A DNA stretch of 64,000 nt from Myxococcus stipitatus (lineage in GTDB: Bacteria; Myxococcota; Myxococcia; Myxococcales; Myxococcaceae), in contig NZ_CP102770.1 of NCBI RefSeq assembly GCF_038561935.1, positions 6,572,001 through 6,636,000 of the forward strand. Reading direction: 5' to 3'. The position numbers and the translations under genes were made by a program. Shown piece after piece: positions 9,155-20,238 of the stretch; position 1 is the first letter of the stretch, and the number at the start of each line of letters is the position of its first letter. The notes beneath the pieces were generated by a model. The model was not told where the DNA came from, did not search any database, and saw nothing but the letters and a program-made list of their open reading frames with translations.

Positions 9155-9185
9155 CCGGCCCTGGCCCCCCGCCCTTCCGGGCCGG
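9155..9185 (-). terminator. Hairpin just downstream of lpxI
   Basis: Perfect 7-base inverted repeat CCGGCCC/GGGCCGG (9155-9161 and 9179-9185) with a 17-base loop, starting two bases after the lpxI stop. There is no run of T after it, so it may be a weak terminator or an RNA-stabilising 3' end. It marks the probable end of the lysS-to-lpxI transcription run. Confidence 0.4.
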
Positions 9186-9187
9186 AC

Positions 9188-10012
9188 TCAGGGCACGCCG
9201 ATGAGGGTGATGCCCGAGTCCTTGGCGGCGGCGAACAGCGCGGGCGCGTCCAGCAGCACCGTGCGGCCCGCCTCCAGCGCGAGGACCTTGGCCCCGACTT
9301 CGTTCATCACTTCCAGCGTGCGGGGTCCCGCCGCCGGCAGGTCGAAGCGCAGGTCCTGGTGGGGCTTGCAGCGCTTCACCACCACCGCGCCCGCGCCTCC
9401 CAGCTTGCCGCCTCGGCGGATGGCCTCGTCGGTGCCCTCCACCGCCTCGAGCGCCAGGACGTGCCCCTGGTGCACCACCACCGTCTGGCCCACGTCCGCC
9501 TGGCCCAGGAGCACCGCCACCTCGCGCCCCAGCGCCACGTCCTTCTCCTGGGCCTCGCTCAGCACCGGGCCCGCCAGGTGGCCGGGCGGACAGAGCACCT
9601 CGCCCAGGTAGTCGGTGGGGGCAATGATGGTGACGCCGCGCGACTCGAAGTCCGCGGCCACCGCGCGCAGGAGCGCGTCATCCCGGAAGCTGCGCAGGCG
9701 GGAGATGATGCGGACGGCGCCCAGGTCCGGCCGAGCGTCCGTCAGCGCCTTCACATGGCTGATGCCACCCGCCATGGCCGCCTGCTTCACGCCCGCGGCG
9801 ATGAAGGCCTTCTGGATGCGGTTCACCTGGCCGACACGGACCCAGGTCAGCGCGCCCACCTCGGAGGCCAGCGCCGGGTCCGTCTCTCCCTTGTGCGCCA
9901 CGGCGATGACTTCCAGTCCCCGTGCCCGCGCGGCGCGAGCGAAGAGGAACGGAAGCTGACCATTGCCCGCGATGAGACCAATCTTGCCGTCCGGCGGCGC
10001 GCTGCTCTCCAT
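9188..10012 (-). CDS. lpxI: UDP-2,3-diacylglucosamine pyrophosphatase LpxI (274 aa)
   Basis: DUF1009/LpxI family protein that hydrolyses UDP-2,3-diacylglucosamine to lipid X plus UMP, the step before LpxB. Recognisable family blocks are IGLIAGNGQLPFLFARAA at the N-terminus, AMAGGISHVK in the middle and the C-terminal domain with AGAVVVKRCKPHQDLRFDLP. LpxI is the functional substitute for LpxH in many non-enteric bacteria. It follows lpxA by 9 bases, in the same order as in alphaproteobacteria and other Deltaproteobacteria-like lineages. Confidence 0.92.
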   Translation of the reverse strand: MESSAPPDGKIGLIAGNGQLPFLFARAARARGLEVIAVAHKGETDPALASEVGALTWVRVGQVNRIQKAFIAAGVKQAAMAGGISHVKALTDARPDLGAVRIISRLRSFRDDALLRAVAADFESRGVTIIAPTDYLGEVLCPPGHLAGPVLSEAQEKDVALGREVAVLLGQADVGQTVVVHQGHVLALEAVEGTDEAIRRGGKLGGAGAVVVKRCKPHQDLRFDLPAAGPRTLEVMNEVGAKVLALEAGRTVLLDAPALFAAAKDSGITLIGVP

Positions 10013-10021
10013 GTCCGCAGA

Positions 10022-10798
10022 CTAGCGCGTCAGGCCGCGCTTGCTCTGCGCGATGAAGCTCACGAGGTGGTCGACCTCGGGGTGCCCCGACAGCTCCGCG
10101 CGAAGCCGCGCCAGCGCCTCCTGCAGCCCCAGCTTGGAGCGGAACAGGATGCGGTGGGCCTCCTTCACGCGCTCGATCTGCTCCTTGGAGTAGCCGCCGC
10201 GCTCCAGGCCCACGGTGTTGAGCCCCACCAGCTCCGCGCGGTCACCCTGCGCCGTCGCGTACGGCGGAATGTCCATGGTCACCATGGCGCCGCCGGAGAT
10301 GAAGGAGAAGCGGCCCAGGCGGGTGAACTGATGCACCGCCGCCAGGCCGCTGATGATGACGTGGTCTTCCATCTCCACGTGGCCGGCCAGCGCGGACCCG
10401 TTGCCGATGCGGCAGCCGTTCCCCACGATGCAGTCGTGGGCCACGTGGCTGTTGGCCATCAAGAGGGTGCCGTTGCCGATGCGCGTGGCACCGCCCCCAC
10501 CGACCGTGCCCTTGTGCAGCGTGACGAACTCGCGCACCTGGTTGTCGTCACCCAGCGTGAGCTCGGTGTCTTCCCCCGCATACTTCAAGTCCTGCGGGTC
10601 CGCCCCGATGGAGGCGAACTGGAAGATGCGGTTGCGCGCACCAATCGTCGTGCGGCCCTCGATGACGACGTGAGGCCCCACGCGGGAGCCCTCGCCAATC
10701 GTCACCTGCGGCCCAATCACCGAGTACGGTCCGACCTGGACCGACTCGTGTAGACGCGCATCGGGATGAACCACCGCGGTGGGATGAACCTGAGCCAT
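10022..10798 (-). CDS. lpxA: UDP-N-acetylglucosamine acyltransferase (258 aa)
   Basis: First enzyme of lipid A synthesis, transferring a 3-hydroxyacyl chain from acyl carrier protein to UDP-GlcNAc. The protein is a left-handed beta-helix of hexapeptide repeats (about 1-190) followed by the usual helical C-terminal domain. The catalytic His lies in MANSHVAHDC, equivalent to His125 of E. coli LpxA. Length matches the family (about 260). It is transcribed after fabZ with 29 bases between them. Confidence 0.96.
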   Translation of the reverse strand: MAQVHPTAVVHPDARLHESVQVGPYSVIGPQVTIGEGSRVGPHVVIEGRTTIGARNRIFQFASIGADPQDLKYAGEDTELTLGDDNQVREFVTLHKGTVGGGGATRIGNGTLLMANSHVAHDCIVGNGCRIGNGSALAGHVEMEDHVIISGLAAVHQFTRLGRFSFISGGAMVTMDIPPYATAQGDRAELVGLNTVGLERGGYSKEQIERVKEAHRILFRSKLGLQEALARLRAELSGHPEVDHLVSFIAQSKRGLTR

Positions 10799-10827
10799 GT
10801 CGTCTCCTCTGCCTCTCGAGCTCGCGG

Positions 10828-11289
10828 TCAGGACGCCGCGCCCTCTTCCGCCCCAGCGTCCTTGTCCACCACCGTGGCCAGGAACTCACCTTCGGCGACC
10901 TTCACGCCATCCACGGTCGCCGTGCCCTTCGTCTTCCAGACCGCGCCCTTGTGGCGCAGCACCTCGATGAGGAGCTGCACCCGGTCTCCCGGCACCACCG
11001 GCTTGCGGAAGCGCGCGCCATCCACGCCCATCAGGTAGGTCACCTTCTGGGACGGGTCCATGTTCTCGCTCTTGTACGCAAGAATCGCGGACGCCTGGGC
11101 CAGCGCCTCCAGGATGAGCACGCCCGGCATCACCGGGTGCCCCGGGAAGTGGCCGTTGAAGAAGGGCTCGTTGATGGTGACGTTCTTGAAGGCCGTGATC
11201 TTCTGGCCCGGAACAATCTCCACCACCCGGTCGATGAGGAGGAACGGGTACCGGTGCGGCAGCAAGTTCTGGATTTCTCGGATGTCCAT
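10828..11289 (-). CDS. fabZ: 3-hydroxyacyl-[ACP] dehydratase FabZ (153 aa)
   Basis: Hot-dog-fold dehydratase of fatty acid elongation. It competes with LpxA for 3-hydroxyacyl-ACP, which explains the conserved neighbourhood. The active-site segment NGHFPGHPVMPGVLILEALAQ carries the catalytic His and Glu in its halves GHFPGHP and EALAQ. The start ATG at 11289 shares one base with the lpxD stop (TGATG), indicating translational coupling. A longer in-frame extension upstream is only lpxD shadow sequence. Confidence 0.95.
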   Translation of the reverse strand: MDIREIQNLLPHRYPFLLIDRVVEIVPGQKITAFKNVTINEPFFNGHFPGHPVMPGVLILEALAQASAILAYKSENMDPSQKVTYLMGVDGARFRKPVVPGDRVQLLIEVLRHKGAVWKTKGTATVDGVKVAEGEFLATVVDKDAGAEEGAAS

Positions 11290-12353
11290 CACTCCCCCTT
11301 CTCCTTCTCCAGCAGCTCGACCCTGCGGCGCAGGGTTCGCATTTCCTTGAGCAGGTCCGCCACCTGGTTCACCGCCGCGCTGGCGCGGAGCCACTCGCGA
11401 TGGGGAACGGCGGGAGAGCCACTCACCACCTGGCCATCCGGGACGTCATGGGCCACGCCGGACTGCGCGCCCACCTTCGCCATGTCGCCCACGCGGATGT
11501 GGCCCACCACACCCACCTGGCCCGCCAGGACCACGCCCATGCCAATCTCCGCCGAGCCGGACACACCGGCCTGGGCGCAGATGAGGCTCAGCGCGCCAAT
11601 CTTCACGTTGTGGGCGACCTGCACCAGGTTGTCGACCTTGGTGCCGCGGCCCACCACCGTCTCGCCCACCGTCGCGCGGTCGATGCAGGAGCAGGCGCCC
11701 AGCTCGACGTCGTCCTCGATGCGGACGATGCCCACCTGGGGAATCTTGTAGTGCTCCGGGCCCGCTTCGCCCTCGGGGTTGAACGCGAAGCCGAAGCCAT
11801 CCGCACCCACCACGGAGGCCGAGTGGAGGATGCAGCGCGAGCCCACGATGCAGCCCTCGCGCACCGTCACGTTGGGGTGCAGGACGCTGTCCTCGCCCAC
11901 CTCGGCGTGCTCGCCCAGGTAGGCGCCCGGGTACAGCACCGAGCGAGCCCCCACCTTCGCGCCGGCCTCGACGGTGGCGCCCGCCATCACCGTGGCTTCC
12001 GGATGGACGGTGGCCTCGGGGTGGACCCACGCTCCAGGGCGGATGCCCGGCGCGGGCCGAGTGTTGGGATGGAACAGGCGCAGCAGCTTGGCGTAGGCCA
12101 GGTGCGGATTGGCCACCCGCACGAGCGCGACGCCGTCGCGGGGAGGCACGTCTCCGCCGACGAGGACAGCCGAGGCACGGGTGGCCTCGAACTGGCGGCG
12201 GTAGCGCGTGTTTCCGTAGAAGGACACGTCTCCCGGGCCCGCTTCTTCAAGCCCGTTGAGTCCGTGGATGAGCTGCTCAGAGTCCCCGAGAAGCTCTCCC
12301 CCGACATGGGCGGCGAGCTCCCCGAGCCGACGAGGGGCGGGAGAGGTCTTCAC
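11289..12353 (-). CDS. lpxD: UDP-3-O-(3-hydroxyacyl)glucosamine N-acyltransferase (354 aa)
   Basis: Third step of lipid A synthesis. N-terminal uridine-binding domain (about 1-105), then hexapeptide beta-helix, then a C-terminal helix. The catalytic His is in [14 protein letters not shown], equivalent to His239 of E. coli LpxD. I place the start at GTG 12353 ([19 protein letters not shown]), 10 bases after the skp stop, because it matches the family N-terminus. There is no strong ribosome site, so translation may depend on the preceding gene. Confidence 0.93.
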   Translation of the reverse strand: MKTSPAPRRLGELAAHVGGELLGDSEQLIHGLNGLEEAGPGDVSFYGNTRYRRQFEATRASAVLVGGDVPPRDGVALVRVANPHLAYAKLLRLFHPNTRPAPGIRPGAWVHPEATVHPEATVMAGATVEAGAKVGARSVLYPGAYLGEHAEVGEDSVLHPNVTVREGCIVGSRCILHSASVVGADGFGFAFNPEGEAGPEHYKIPQVGIVRIEDDVELGACSCIDRATVGETVVGRGTKVDNLVQVAHNVKIGALSLICAQAGVSGSAEIGMGVVLAGQVGVVGHIRVGDMAKVGAQSGVAHDVPDGQVVSGSPAVPHREWLRASAAVNQVADLLKEMRTLRRRVELLEKEKGE

Positions 12354-12363
12354 GTGGCGCGGT

Positions 12364-12915
12364 CTACTTCGTCGGGGCGTCCTTCGCCGCCGTCTTCTTG
12401 GAGCTGTTGTACGCCCGGATGACCTCGTTGGAGATGTCGTACTGGGCCTTCGCGAAGACGATGCCCGAGTCGCGCTTCTCCAGCACGAGGCCCAGGTCGT
12501 CACGCTGCGCGATGGAGGCCACCACCTGGTCGATCTTGTTGATGATGGGCTCCATCTCCTGGCGCTCCTTGTTGGCGGCCTCGGCGCGGCTCTTCTCCCA
12601 CTTCTGGGCGAGCGTCATCACCTTGCGCTGCAGCTCCGCCTCCTTCTGGCCCCGCACGTCGGCGGCCATGGCGCTCGCCTGCTTGTCCAGCGCCTCCTTC
12701 TCGGCGCGGAGGGCGGACTGCTCCTTGTCGATCTCCTTCTGCTTGTCCTCCAGCCACTTCTGGAGGCGGGTCTTGGCGGCCTTGCCGTCATCCACCTCGA
12801 GAAGGACCCGCTGAAGGTCCACGTAGGCAACCTTCATCTCCGCGGCCGAAGAGGCCACCGGCAGGGCAAGCGACAGGACGGCGGCCAGGGCCGCGACAGT
12901 GGTGCGAAGCGACAT
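12364..12915 (-). CDS. Periplasmic chaperone Skp/OmpH family (183 aa)
   Basis: Signal peptide (about 1-24, ending SSAAE) followed by a short beta core ([14 protein letters not shown]) and long charged coiled-coil helices (about 45-140) that form the tentacles of Skp-type trimers. It carries unfolded outer-membrane proteins across the periplasm to BamA, whose gene lies directly upstream. The order bamA-skp-lpxD-fabZ-lpxA is the same as in enterobacteria. The sequence identity of Skp homologues is usually low; the fold pattern and position carry the call. Confidence 0.9.
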   Translation of the reverse strand: MSLRTTVAALAAVLSLALPVASSAAEMKVAYVDLQRVLLEVDDGKAAKTRLQKWLEDKQKEIDKEQSALRAEKEALDKQASAMAADVRGQKEAELQRKVMTLAQKWEKSRAEAANKERQEMEPIINKIDQVVASIAQRDDLGLVLEKRDSGIVFAKAQYDISNEVIRAYNSSKKTAAKDAPTK

Positions 12916-13019
12916 GTTCAACAGCTCCTCAGGGAAGGGTACAGGGTCCGACGTCAGACGCCCGGGCTTGTTCAACCCTTCCCGCCAGGGCGGGGCCGGG
13001 ACGACAGGGCGACGGCTTA

Positions 13020-15512
13020 TCAGAAGAAGTTGCCGATAGTGAACTCGAACAGAATCCGTTCGTCTTCCGGCCGCCTGGTGAGCGGGATGCCCCACTCGAA
13101 GCGCAGGGGGCCGATCGGGCTGAACCAGCGGAAGCCGAAGCCCGCCGAGTGGAAGAGGCCGAGTGGCAGCTTGTCCTGCTTGTCCTCGAAGAAGCGCTCG
13201 TTCGAAGCGAAGGCGTTGCCCGCGTCGTAGAAGAGCACGCCGCGCAGGCCGGCCTTCTCGAAGATGGGGAACTCGAGCTCGAAGTTGAAGACGAGCTGCT
13301 TGTTGCCGCCCACGAGGAAGTCCGTGACAGTGGCGTCCGGACTGCTCGAGCGAGGCACCTTCACCGTCGGGCTGATGCTGCGCAGGAAGTAGCCGCGGAC
13401 GCTGTTGATGCCACCGACGTAGTACAGCTCGGAGATGGGCAGCGGCTTGTTCGAGTCGAGCTGCTGGATGTAGCCCAGCGACGCGTTCGTCTTGAAGACG
13501 AAGCCCAGCGGCATCGGGAAGTACAGGCGCGACGTCGCCGTGTACCGGTTGAAGAGGAACGAGCCCCCGAGGAAGTCCGGGGCGAACTCCACCGAGCCCA
13601 CATGGTAGAAGCCGCGCGACGGGAACAGGCGGTTGTCGCGGCGGTCGAACGAGAGCGACAGCCGGGCCGCGCTGGTGGTGCCCGACAGGAACTGGTTGGC
13701 CAGCAGCACCGCGCCCAGGTTCGAGCCCGCCTCCACGTTCACCCACTCCCGGGTGTAGCCGATGGTGCCCAGCAGGTCGTCGATGAACTGGTAGCCGATG
13801 GAGATGGTTCCACCGGTGGAGTTCCGGATGAAGCCTTCGTAGTCCGCCTGGACGCGGAAGAACTCCGCGGACAGCAGGTAGTTGGTGTCCAGGAAGTACG
13901 GGTCGTAGAACGACAGCTGCACGAGCGAGCGCAGGCTGGAGATCTGCGCGGACGCGGAGACGCTCTGGCCCCAGCCCAGGAAGTTGTTCTGGGAGATCTG
14001 CGCCGTGAAGATGAAGTTCTCCACGTTGGAGAAGCCCAGGCCCACCTGGAAGGTCCCGGTGGCCTTCTCCTTCACCTCCACCTGGAGGACGATGGTGTCG
14101 TCGGTGCTGCCCGGACGCTGGGTGATCTCCACCGTCTCGAAGTAGCCCAGGGCGGTGACGCGCTCCTTGCTGCGGCGCACGCCCGTGCCGCTGTAGAGCT
14201 CACCCTCGTAGACGCGCAGCTCGCGGCGGATGACCTTGTCGCGCGTCTTCGTGTTGCCGCTGATGTCGATGCGCTCGATGGTGACCTGCGGGCCCTTCTG
14301 CACGTCGAAGGTCAGGTCCACCGTGCGGTTGTCCGCGTTGACGCTCGTGACGGGGTTGATGTTCGCGTACGCGTAGCCGCGGTCGTAATACACGTCCGAC
14401 AGGCCCAGGATGTCTTGCGACAGCTGCGAGCGGTTGAAGCGGTCCTTGGACCGAGACTTCATCAGCTCGATCATCCGCTCCTTGGGCACGTCCGGGAGCA
14501 GGTCACCCGCGAGGTCGATCTTCCCGATGTCGTACGGCTCGCCCTCGGTGATGCGCAGGGTGATGTAGATGTAGCGCTTGTCCGCGGAGAGCTGGACCGT
14601 GGGCTTGTCGATCTTGACGTTGATGAAACCGCGGTCGTAGTAGGCGATCTGGATGACGGCCAGGTCGCGCTGGAAGGCGTCCTCGCGGTACGTGCCCTCG
14701 CCCGTGAAGAAGGAGAAGAAGCCGCCCTCGCGGGTGATCATCGTCTCCTTGAGCACCGAGGCGGGGACCTTCTCCGCGCCGATGAGGGTGATCTGCTTCA
14801 CCATCACCTTGGCGTGCTCGTTGATGACGATGACGACGTCCACGCTCCCACCACCCTCGGCGGAGGGTTTGATCTCGTGGGAGACCTCGGCGAGGAAGAA
14901 GCCCTTCTCCACATACTTGGCCTGGATCTTCTTCACCGTGTTGCGCACGGTCTCCAGGTCCAGGATGGTGTTGGCCTTGACCTCGATGTCGTCCTTGAAG
15001 TCGTCCTTGTTGAGCTCCTCGTTGCCCTTGAGCGCGACGGAGCGGACCACCGGCCGCTCCTCCACCCGGACGACGTAGGCGATGCCGCGCGGCAGCTTCT
15101 GCCGCAGCAGCTCCACGTTCTGGAAGTACCCCAGGGCCCACACGGCCCGGAGGTCCTCCGCGCTGCGGGAGGGGTCCCAAGGCTGACCCACCTTGGTGCG
15201 CAGGGCGCGGCGGATGGCCTCGGCCTCCACGCGCTTGTTGCCCTCGACGCGAATCTCCACCACCCGGGTGGCCTCGTCCTCGGACGAGACGGGTGCTTCC
15301 TCGACGGGGGCGTCCGAGGGGCGCTCGGGCTCTTGGGGAGTGGGCGCGGGAGTGCTCGGAGATGGGGCCTGAGAAGGCGCACCCCCGTTCACCTGTGCCC
15401 GGACGGGGCCAGGCACGAGCGACCACAGGACGACCGCTATCAGCGGGAGCAGTGACTTGCGCGACAGAACGGGGTGCCTCAAGGGGAGACCGGCCGGGAA
15501 AAGGCGGGGCAA
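13020..15512 (-). CDS. bamA: Outer-membrane protein assembly factor BamA (830 aa)
   Basis: Omp85-family insertase at the core of the BAM complex. A signal peptide (about 18-40) is followed by a Pro/Ala/Ser-rich linker, five POTRA domains (about 85-440), and a 16-strand barrel ending in phenylalanine, as needed for outer-membrane insertion. The conserved loop-6 motif appears as INSVRGY (VRGF/Y class). Length is in the family range. The Pro-rich linker before POTRA1 is longer than in enterobacteria. The start at 15512 is the first ATG; a start at a later in-frame codon nearer the signal sequence is possible. The gene sits 46 bases after lolD. Confidence 0.95.
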   Translation of the reverse strand: MPRLFPAGLPLRHPVLSRKSLLPLIAVVLWSLVPGPVRAQVNGGAPSQAPSPSTPAPTPQEPERPSDAPVEEAPVSSEDEATRVVEIRVEGNKRVEAEAIRRALRTKVGQPWDPSRSAEDLRAVWALGYFQNVELLRQKLPRGIAYVVRVEERPVVRSVALKGNEELNKDDFKDDIEVKANTILDLETVRNTVKKIQAKYVEKGFFLAEVSHEIKPSAEGGGSVDVVIVINEHAKVMVKQITLIGAEKVPASVLKETMITREGGFFSFFTGEGTYREDAFQRDLAVIQIAYYDRGFINVKIDKPTVQLSADKRYIYITLRITEGEPYDIGKIDLAGDLLPDVPKERMIELMKSRSKDRFNRSQLSQDILGLSDVYYDRGYAYANINPVTSVNADNRTVDLTFDVQKGPQVTIERIDISGNTKTRDKVIRRELRVYEGELYSGTGVRRSKERVTALGYFETVEITQRPGSTDDTIVLQVEVKEKATGTFQVGLGFSNVENFIFTAQISQNNFLGWGQSVSASAQISSLRSLVQLSFYDPYFLDTNYLLSAEFFRVQADYEGFIRNSTGGTISIGYQFIDDLLGTIGYTREWVNVEAGSNLGAVLLANQFLSGTTSAARLSLSFDRRDNRLFPSRGFYHVGSVEFAPDFLGGSFLFNRYTATSRLYFPMPLGFVFKTNASLGYIQQLDSNKPLPISELYYVGGINSVRGYFLRSISPTVKVPRSSSPDATVTDFLVGGNKQLVFNFELEFPIFEKAGLRGVLFYDAGNAFASNERFFEDKQDKLPLGLFHSAGFGFRWFSPIGPLRFEWGIPLTRRPEDERILFEFTIGNFF

Positions 15513-15558
15513 TGTACGGGAAGGGGCGCGACGCCCTCAATCCAAAAGCGCGGAGCCA

Positions 15559-16233
15559 TCAAGCCTCCGACACCTGCCCGCCGGCCAGCCGCAGGCGGCG
15601 GGGCATGGAACGGGCCAGGGTCTCATTGTGGGTGACCACCACGGCGGTGATGCCCAGCTCCCGGTTGACGTCCCGGAGGAGCTGGTGGATGCCCTCGCCG
15701 GTGGCCGGGTCCAGGTTGCCCGTCGGCTCGTCGGCGAGGAGGACGGCGGGCTTGAGCACCAGGGCGCGGGCCAGGGCCACCCGCTGGGCTTCACCACCGG
15801 ACAGTTCCCCTGGCCTGTGGTCTACCCGCTGCCCCAATCCCACCCGCTCCAGCAGCTCCCGGGCGTAGGCGTAGGCCCCGGTGCGCTCCCGGCGCTGGAT
15901 GAGGGCCGGCATGGCCACGTTCTCCAGGGCGGTGAACTCCGGCAGGAGGTAGTGGCTCTGGAAGACGAAGCCGATGGTGCGGTTGCGGAACTCGGCGATT
16001 TCCGCGTCGTTCATGGCGAAGACGGAGCGGCCCTCGAAGAAGACCTCGCCCGCGGCGGGGGCGTCCAGGGTGCCCAGCACGTGCAGGAAGGTGCTCTTGC
16101 CCGCGCCGGAGGCCCCCACCAGGGACACGAGCTCTCCCTTGGCGATATCGAGCGACACGGAGCGCAGGATGTCGATGCGCTTTCCGTGCAGGAAGTAGCT
16201 CTTGAAGACGTTGCGGATGGACAACAGCGTCAT
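15559..16233 (-). CDS. lolD: Lipoprotein-releasing ABC ATPase LolD (224 aa)
   Basis: ATPase of the Lol release complex, which extracts lipoproteins from the inner membrane. Motifs are Walker A GASGAGKST, signature LSGGEAQRVALARAL, Walker B LLADEPTGNLD and H-loop VTHNETLA. The MacB/LolD clade is supported by the adjacent permease gene, whose stop lies 2 bases upstream of this ATG. The start at 16233 has GGAG about 5 bases upstream. Confidence 0.93.
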   Translation of the reverse strand: MTLLSIRNVFKSYFLHGKRIDILRSVSLDIAKGELVSLVGASGAGKSTFLHVLGTLDAPAAGEVFFEGRSVFAMNDAEIAEFRNRTIGFVFQSHYLLPEFTALENVAMPALIQRRERTGAYAYARELLERVGLGQRVDHRPGELSGGEAQRVALARALVLKPAVLLADEPTGNLDPATGEGIHQLLRDVNRELGITAVVVTHNETLARSMPRRLRLAGGQVSEA

Positions 16234-16235
16234 GG

Positions 16236-18623
16236 CTACTCCGCCTTGAGGCCTTCCACCGGCTCCACGCTGCTCGCCTTGAGGGCCGGGTAGATGGAAG
16301 CCAGGTAGGTGACGAGCACCGCGATGACGACGGCCAACGCGGTCTGCAAAGGTTCGATGCGCACCGGCAGCGCGGGAATGTAATAGACCTCGGGGTCCAG
16401 CTTGATGCCCACCTTCTCGATGAAGAGGCACCAGGACAGGCCGGAGAACAGGCCCAGGACCCCTCCGGCGACGCCAATCTGGAGACCTTCGGCGAGGAAT
16501 ATCTTCACGATGCCTCCATCCGAGACGCCCAGCGCCTTGAGGACGGAGATCTCCTTGCGCTTCTCCAATACCAGCATGATGACCGTGGCGACGATGAGCC
16601 CCGCGGCCACGATGATGATGATGGACAGGATGATCCCCATCACCAGCTTCTCCAGGCGCAGCGCGGAGAAGAGGTTCTTGTTCATCTCTCCCCAGTCGCG
16701 AGCCCGGTAGGGATAGCCGCCCAGCGTCTTCGCCACCTGCCCGGCGATGCGGCGCGCGTCATCGATATCGAGCACCTTCAGCTCGATGCCCGTGGCGCCC
16801 TGGACGCTGAAGAAGTCCTGCGCTTCCTTGAGCAGGATGTAGACGAACTTGGCGTCGTACTCGTACATCCCCGAGTAGAAGACGGCCGCCACGCGGAAGG
16901 CACGGTTCTTGGGCAAGGGCCCCATGGGCCCCAGCTCCGTGCCCAGCGGAGACACCACGTTCACCCGGTCTCCCACCACCACCCGAAGCTGCGACGCCAG
17001 CTCTCGGCCGATGATGATGCCGGGCAGCACGGGCGTCTTCTTCGGCTTGCCGGAGCGCCGGATGATGTCGTCGCCACTGTCCTCCCCCGCCCCGCCCTCG
17101 GACGGAGCCGCTTCCTCGTCCTGGCCGCGCGAGAGGATCTTCTCCGGCGTGTGGAGGATGTCGAGCGAGCCGCCGCCCAGGATGTTCTTGGGCAGGTCCG
17201 TCACCTCGCCCACCGTGGCCGGGTCGATGCCCTTGATGATGACGGCGTCGACGTTGCCCTCCGAGGCAATCATCACCTGGTTGATGATGAAGGGGGACTG
17301 CCCCTCGACGCCGGGCACCTTGCCGACGGTGTCCATCACCTTGCTGAAGTCGGGCATGTCCCCCGCGTACCGGGTCACCACCACGTGGGCGTTGGTGCCC
17401 AGGATCTTCTTCTGGAGGTCGGCCTCGAAGCCGCTCATCACCGACAGCACGATGATGAGCGCCATGACGCCCACGCCCACGCCCCCCACCGACAGCGCGG
17501 TCATCATCATGGTGGGCGACTGCTCGCGCAGCTTCAGCGAGTGCAGCGCCTCCGACGCGGCCAGCGGGTCCGCCATGCCCAGCGCGCGGATGCGCGTGCG
17601 CTCCACGGCGGCCTCGGCGGAGCGGATGATGAAGTAGACGAGCAGCGGCGGGATGATGCCGAACATCAACACCGCCAGCGTGCCCAACAGCAGCGAGGGC
17701 CGGAACACCGCCACGTGGCGGCGCGCGACGAACAGCTCGAACCCCAGCTTCAGGTCCACGCGCCCGCTGCCCGCGGCGATGAAGCCCGTGTTGATACCCA
17801 GCACCAGCGCGAGCACCAGCGCCGTGAAGGTCAGCCAGTACGCCAGCTCCGGCCGGCCAATCAGCCCCGCCACATACGTCACCTCGCGCAGCCGGTAGCC
17901 GAGCGAGGCCTGGAGCCTGGGGATGTGGTCCAGCAGCGTGAGGAGGATGGGGACGGGCAGGCCCAGGTAGAAGACGCCGATGGTGGCTTCCGGCAGCGCC
18001 AGCCGCTGGGCGCGAGAGGCCCCGATGAAGCCGGACACGAAGGCGACGAAGGCCGCTCCCACCAGCGAGATGCCGAACGCGACGGTGGGTGGCATGGCCA
18101 GCCCCCCGCCCGCGTCCCGCGCGATGCCCAGCTCCGTGGAGGGCACGCCGCTGGACAGCATCGTCTGCAGGAAGATGTAGACCATCTCCGCCAGCAGGAC
18201 ACCGCCGCCGTAGGCCCCCAGCGTGCTCCAGTAGAAGTCACGGTAGCGCGCCAGGCGCGGATACAGCGGCGCCCCGGCCGCGGGGCTCGGCCCTCCGGTG
18301 GGCTCCGGCGCGCGCCGGATTCCCAGGGCCACCAGTCCCCAGCCCGCCACCCAGACCACGGCCCCCAGCAGCAGGAACCCTGGCCGGCCCAGCACCAGGG
18401 ACTCCTTCACGGCCGCCTGCGCCGGCAGGAGCACCGACCCGTTCACCGCCTGGGCCACCCCACCCCACCCGAAGAGGGACAGACCCAGGAAGGAGCCCAC
18501 TTCCGCCCAGGCACCGGACGCGGAGATGGACACCCCCAGGAGGATGAACCCCACCAAGGCGACAAGAGCCCCGGCCCAGATGAAGCTCCAGCGGTGGACG
18601 GTCTGCCGTTCTGCCGAGTGCAC
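16236..18623 (-). CDS. LolC/E-family permease with large extra N-terminal membrane region (795 aa)
   Basis: The C-terminal 430 residues are a typical LolC/E-MacB permease: SVGGVGVGVMALIIVLSVMSGFE begins at about 378 in the TM1 region, then a periplasmic MacB_PCD-like domain with a charged insertion near 500-530, then three helices including EISVLKALG and the C-terminal YPALKASSVEPVEGL. Normal LolC or LolE is about 400 residues. Here about 370 residues precede it, with six or seven predicted helices (about 12-34, 82-102, 135-156, 180-202, 213-230, 262-284, 310-334), and a GFELFVARRHV block at 294-304 resembling the usual LolE N-terminus. Only one such permease is seen, so the complex is probably a homodimer with LolD. 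Confidence 0.85.
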   Translation of the reverse strand: MHSAERQTVHRWSFIWAGALVALVGFILLGVSISASGAWAEVGSFLGLSLFGWGGVAQAVNGSVLLPAQAAVKESLVLGRPGFLLLGAVVWVAGWGLVALGIRRAPEPTGGPSPAAGAPLYPRLARYRDFYWSTLGAYGGGVLLAEMVYIFLQTMLSSGVPSTELGIARDAGGGLAMPPTVAFGISLVGAAFVAFVSGFIGASRAQRLALPEATIGVFYLGLPVPILLTLLDHIPRLQASLGYRLREVTYVAGLIGRPELAYWLTFTALVLALVLGINTGFIAAGSGRVDLKLGFELFVARRHVAVFRPSLLLGTLAVLMFGIIPPLLVYFIIRSAEAAVERTRIRALGMADPLAASEALHSLKLREQSPTMMMTALSVGGVGVGVMALIIVLSVMSGFEADLQKKILGTNAHVVVTRYAGDMPDFSKVMDTVGKVPGVEGQSPFIINQVMIASEGNVDAVIIKGIDPATVGEVTDLPKNILGGGSLDILHTPEKILSRGQDEEAAPSEGGAGEDSGDDIIRRSGKPKKTPVLPGIIIGRELASQLRVVVGDRVNVVSPLGTELGPMGPLPKNRAFRVAAVFYSGMYEYDAKFVYILLKEAQDFFSVQGATGIELKVLDIDDARRIAGQVAKTLGGYPYRARDWGEMNKNLFSALRLEKLVMGIILSIIIIVAAGLIVATVIMLVLEKRKEISVLKALGVSDGGIVKIFLAEGLQIGVAGGVLGLFSGLSWCLFIEKVGIKLDPEVYYIPALPVRIEPLQTALAVVIAVLVTYLASIYPALKASSVEPVEGLKAE

Positions 18624-18635
18624 GAGGCCTCCTGG

Positions 18636-20165
<1,530 letters not shown>

Positions 20166-20238
20166 CGCGCGCCCTTCCAAGAGGCGCGGCACCGTAGCCA
20201 AGCCTCCCTCGGGACGCAACGCAACACATCGGGAAGGT

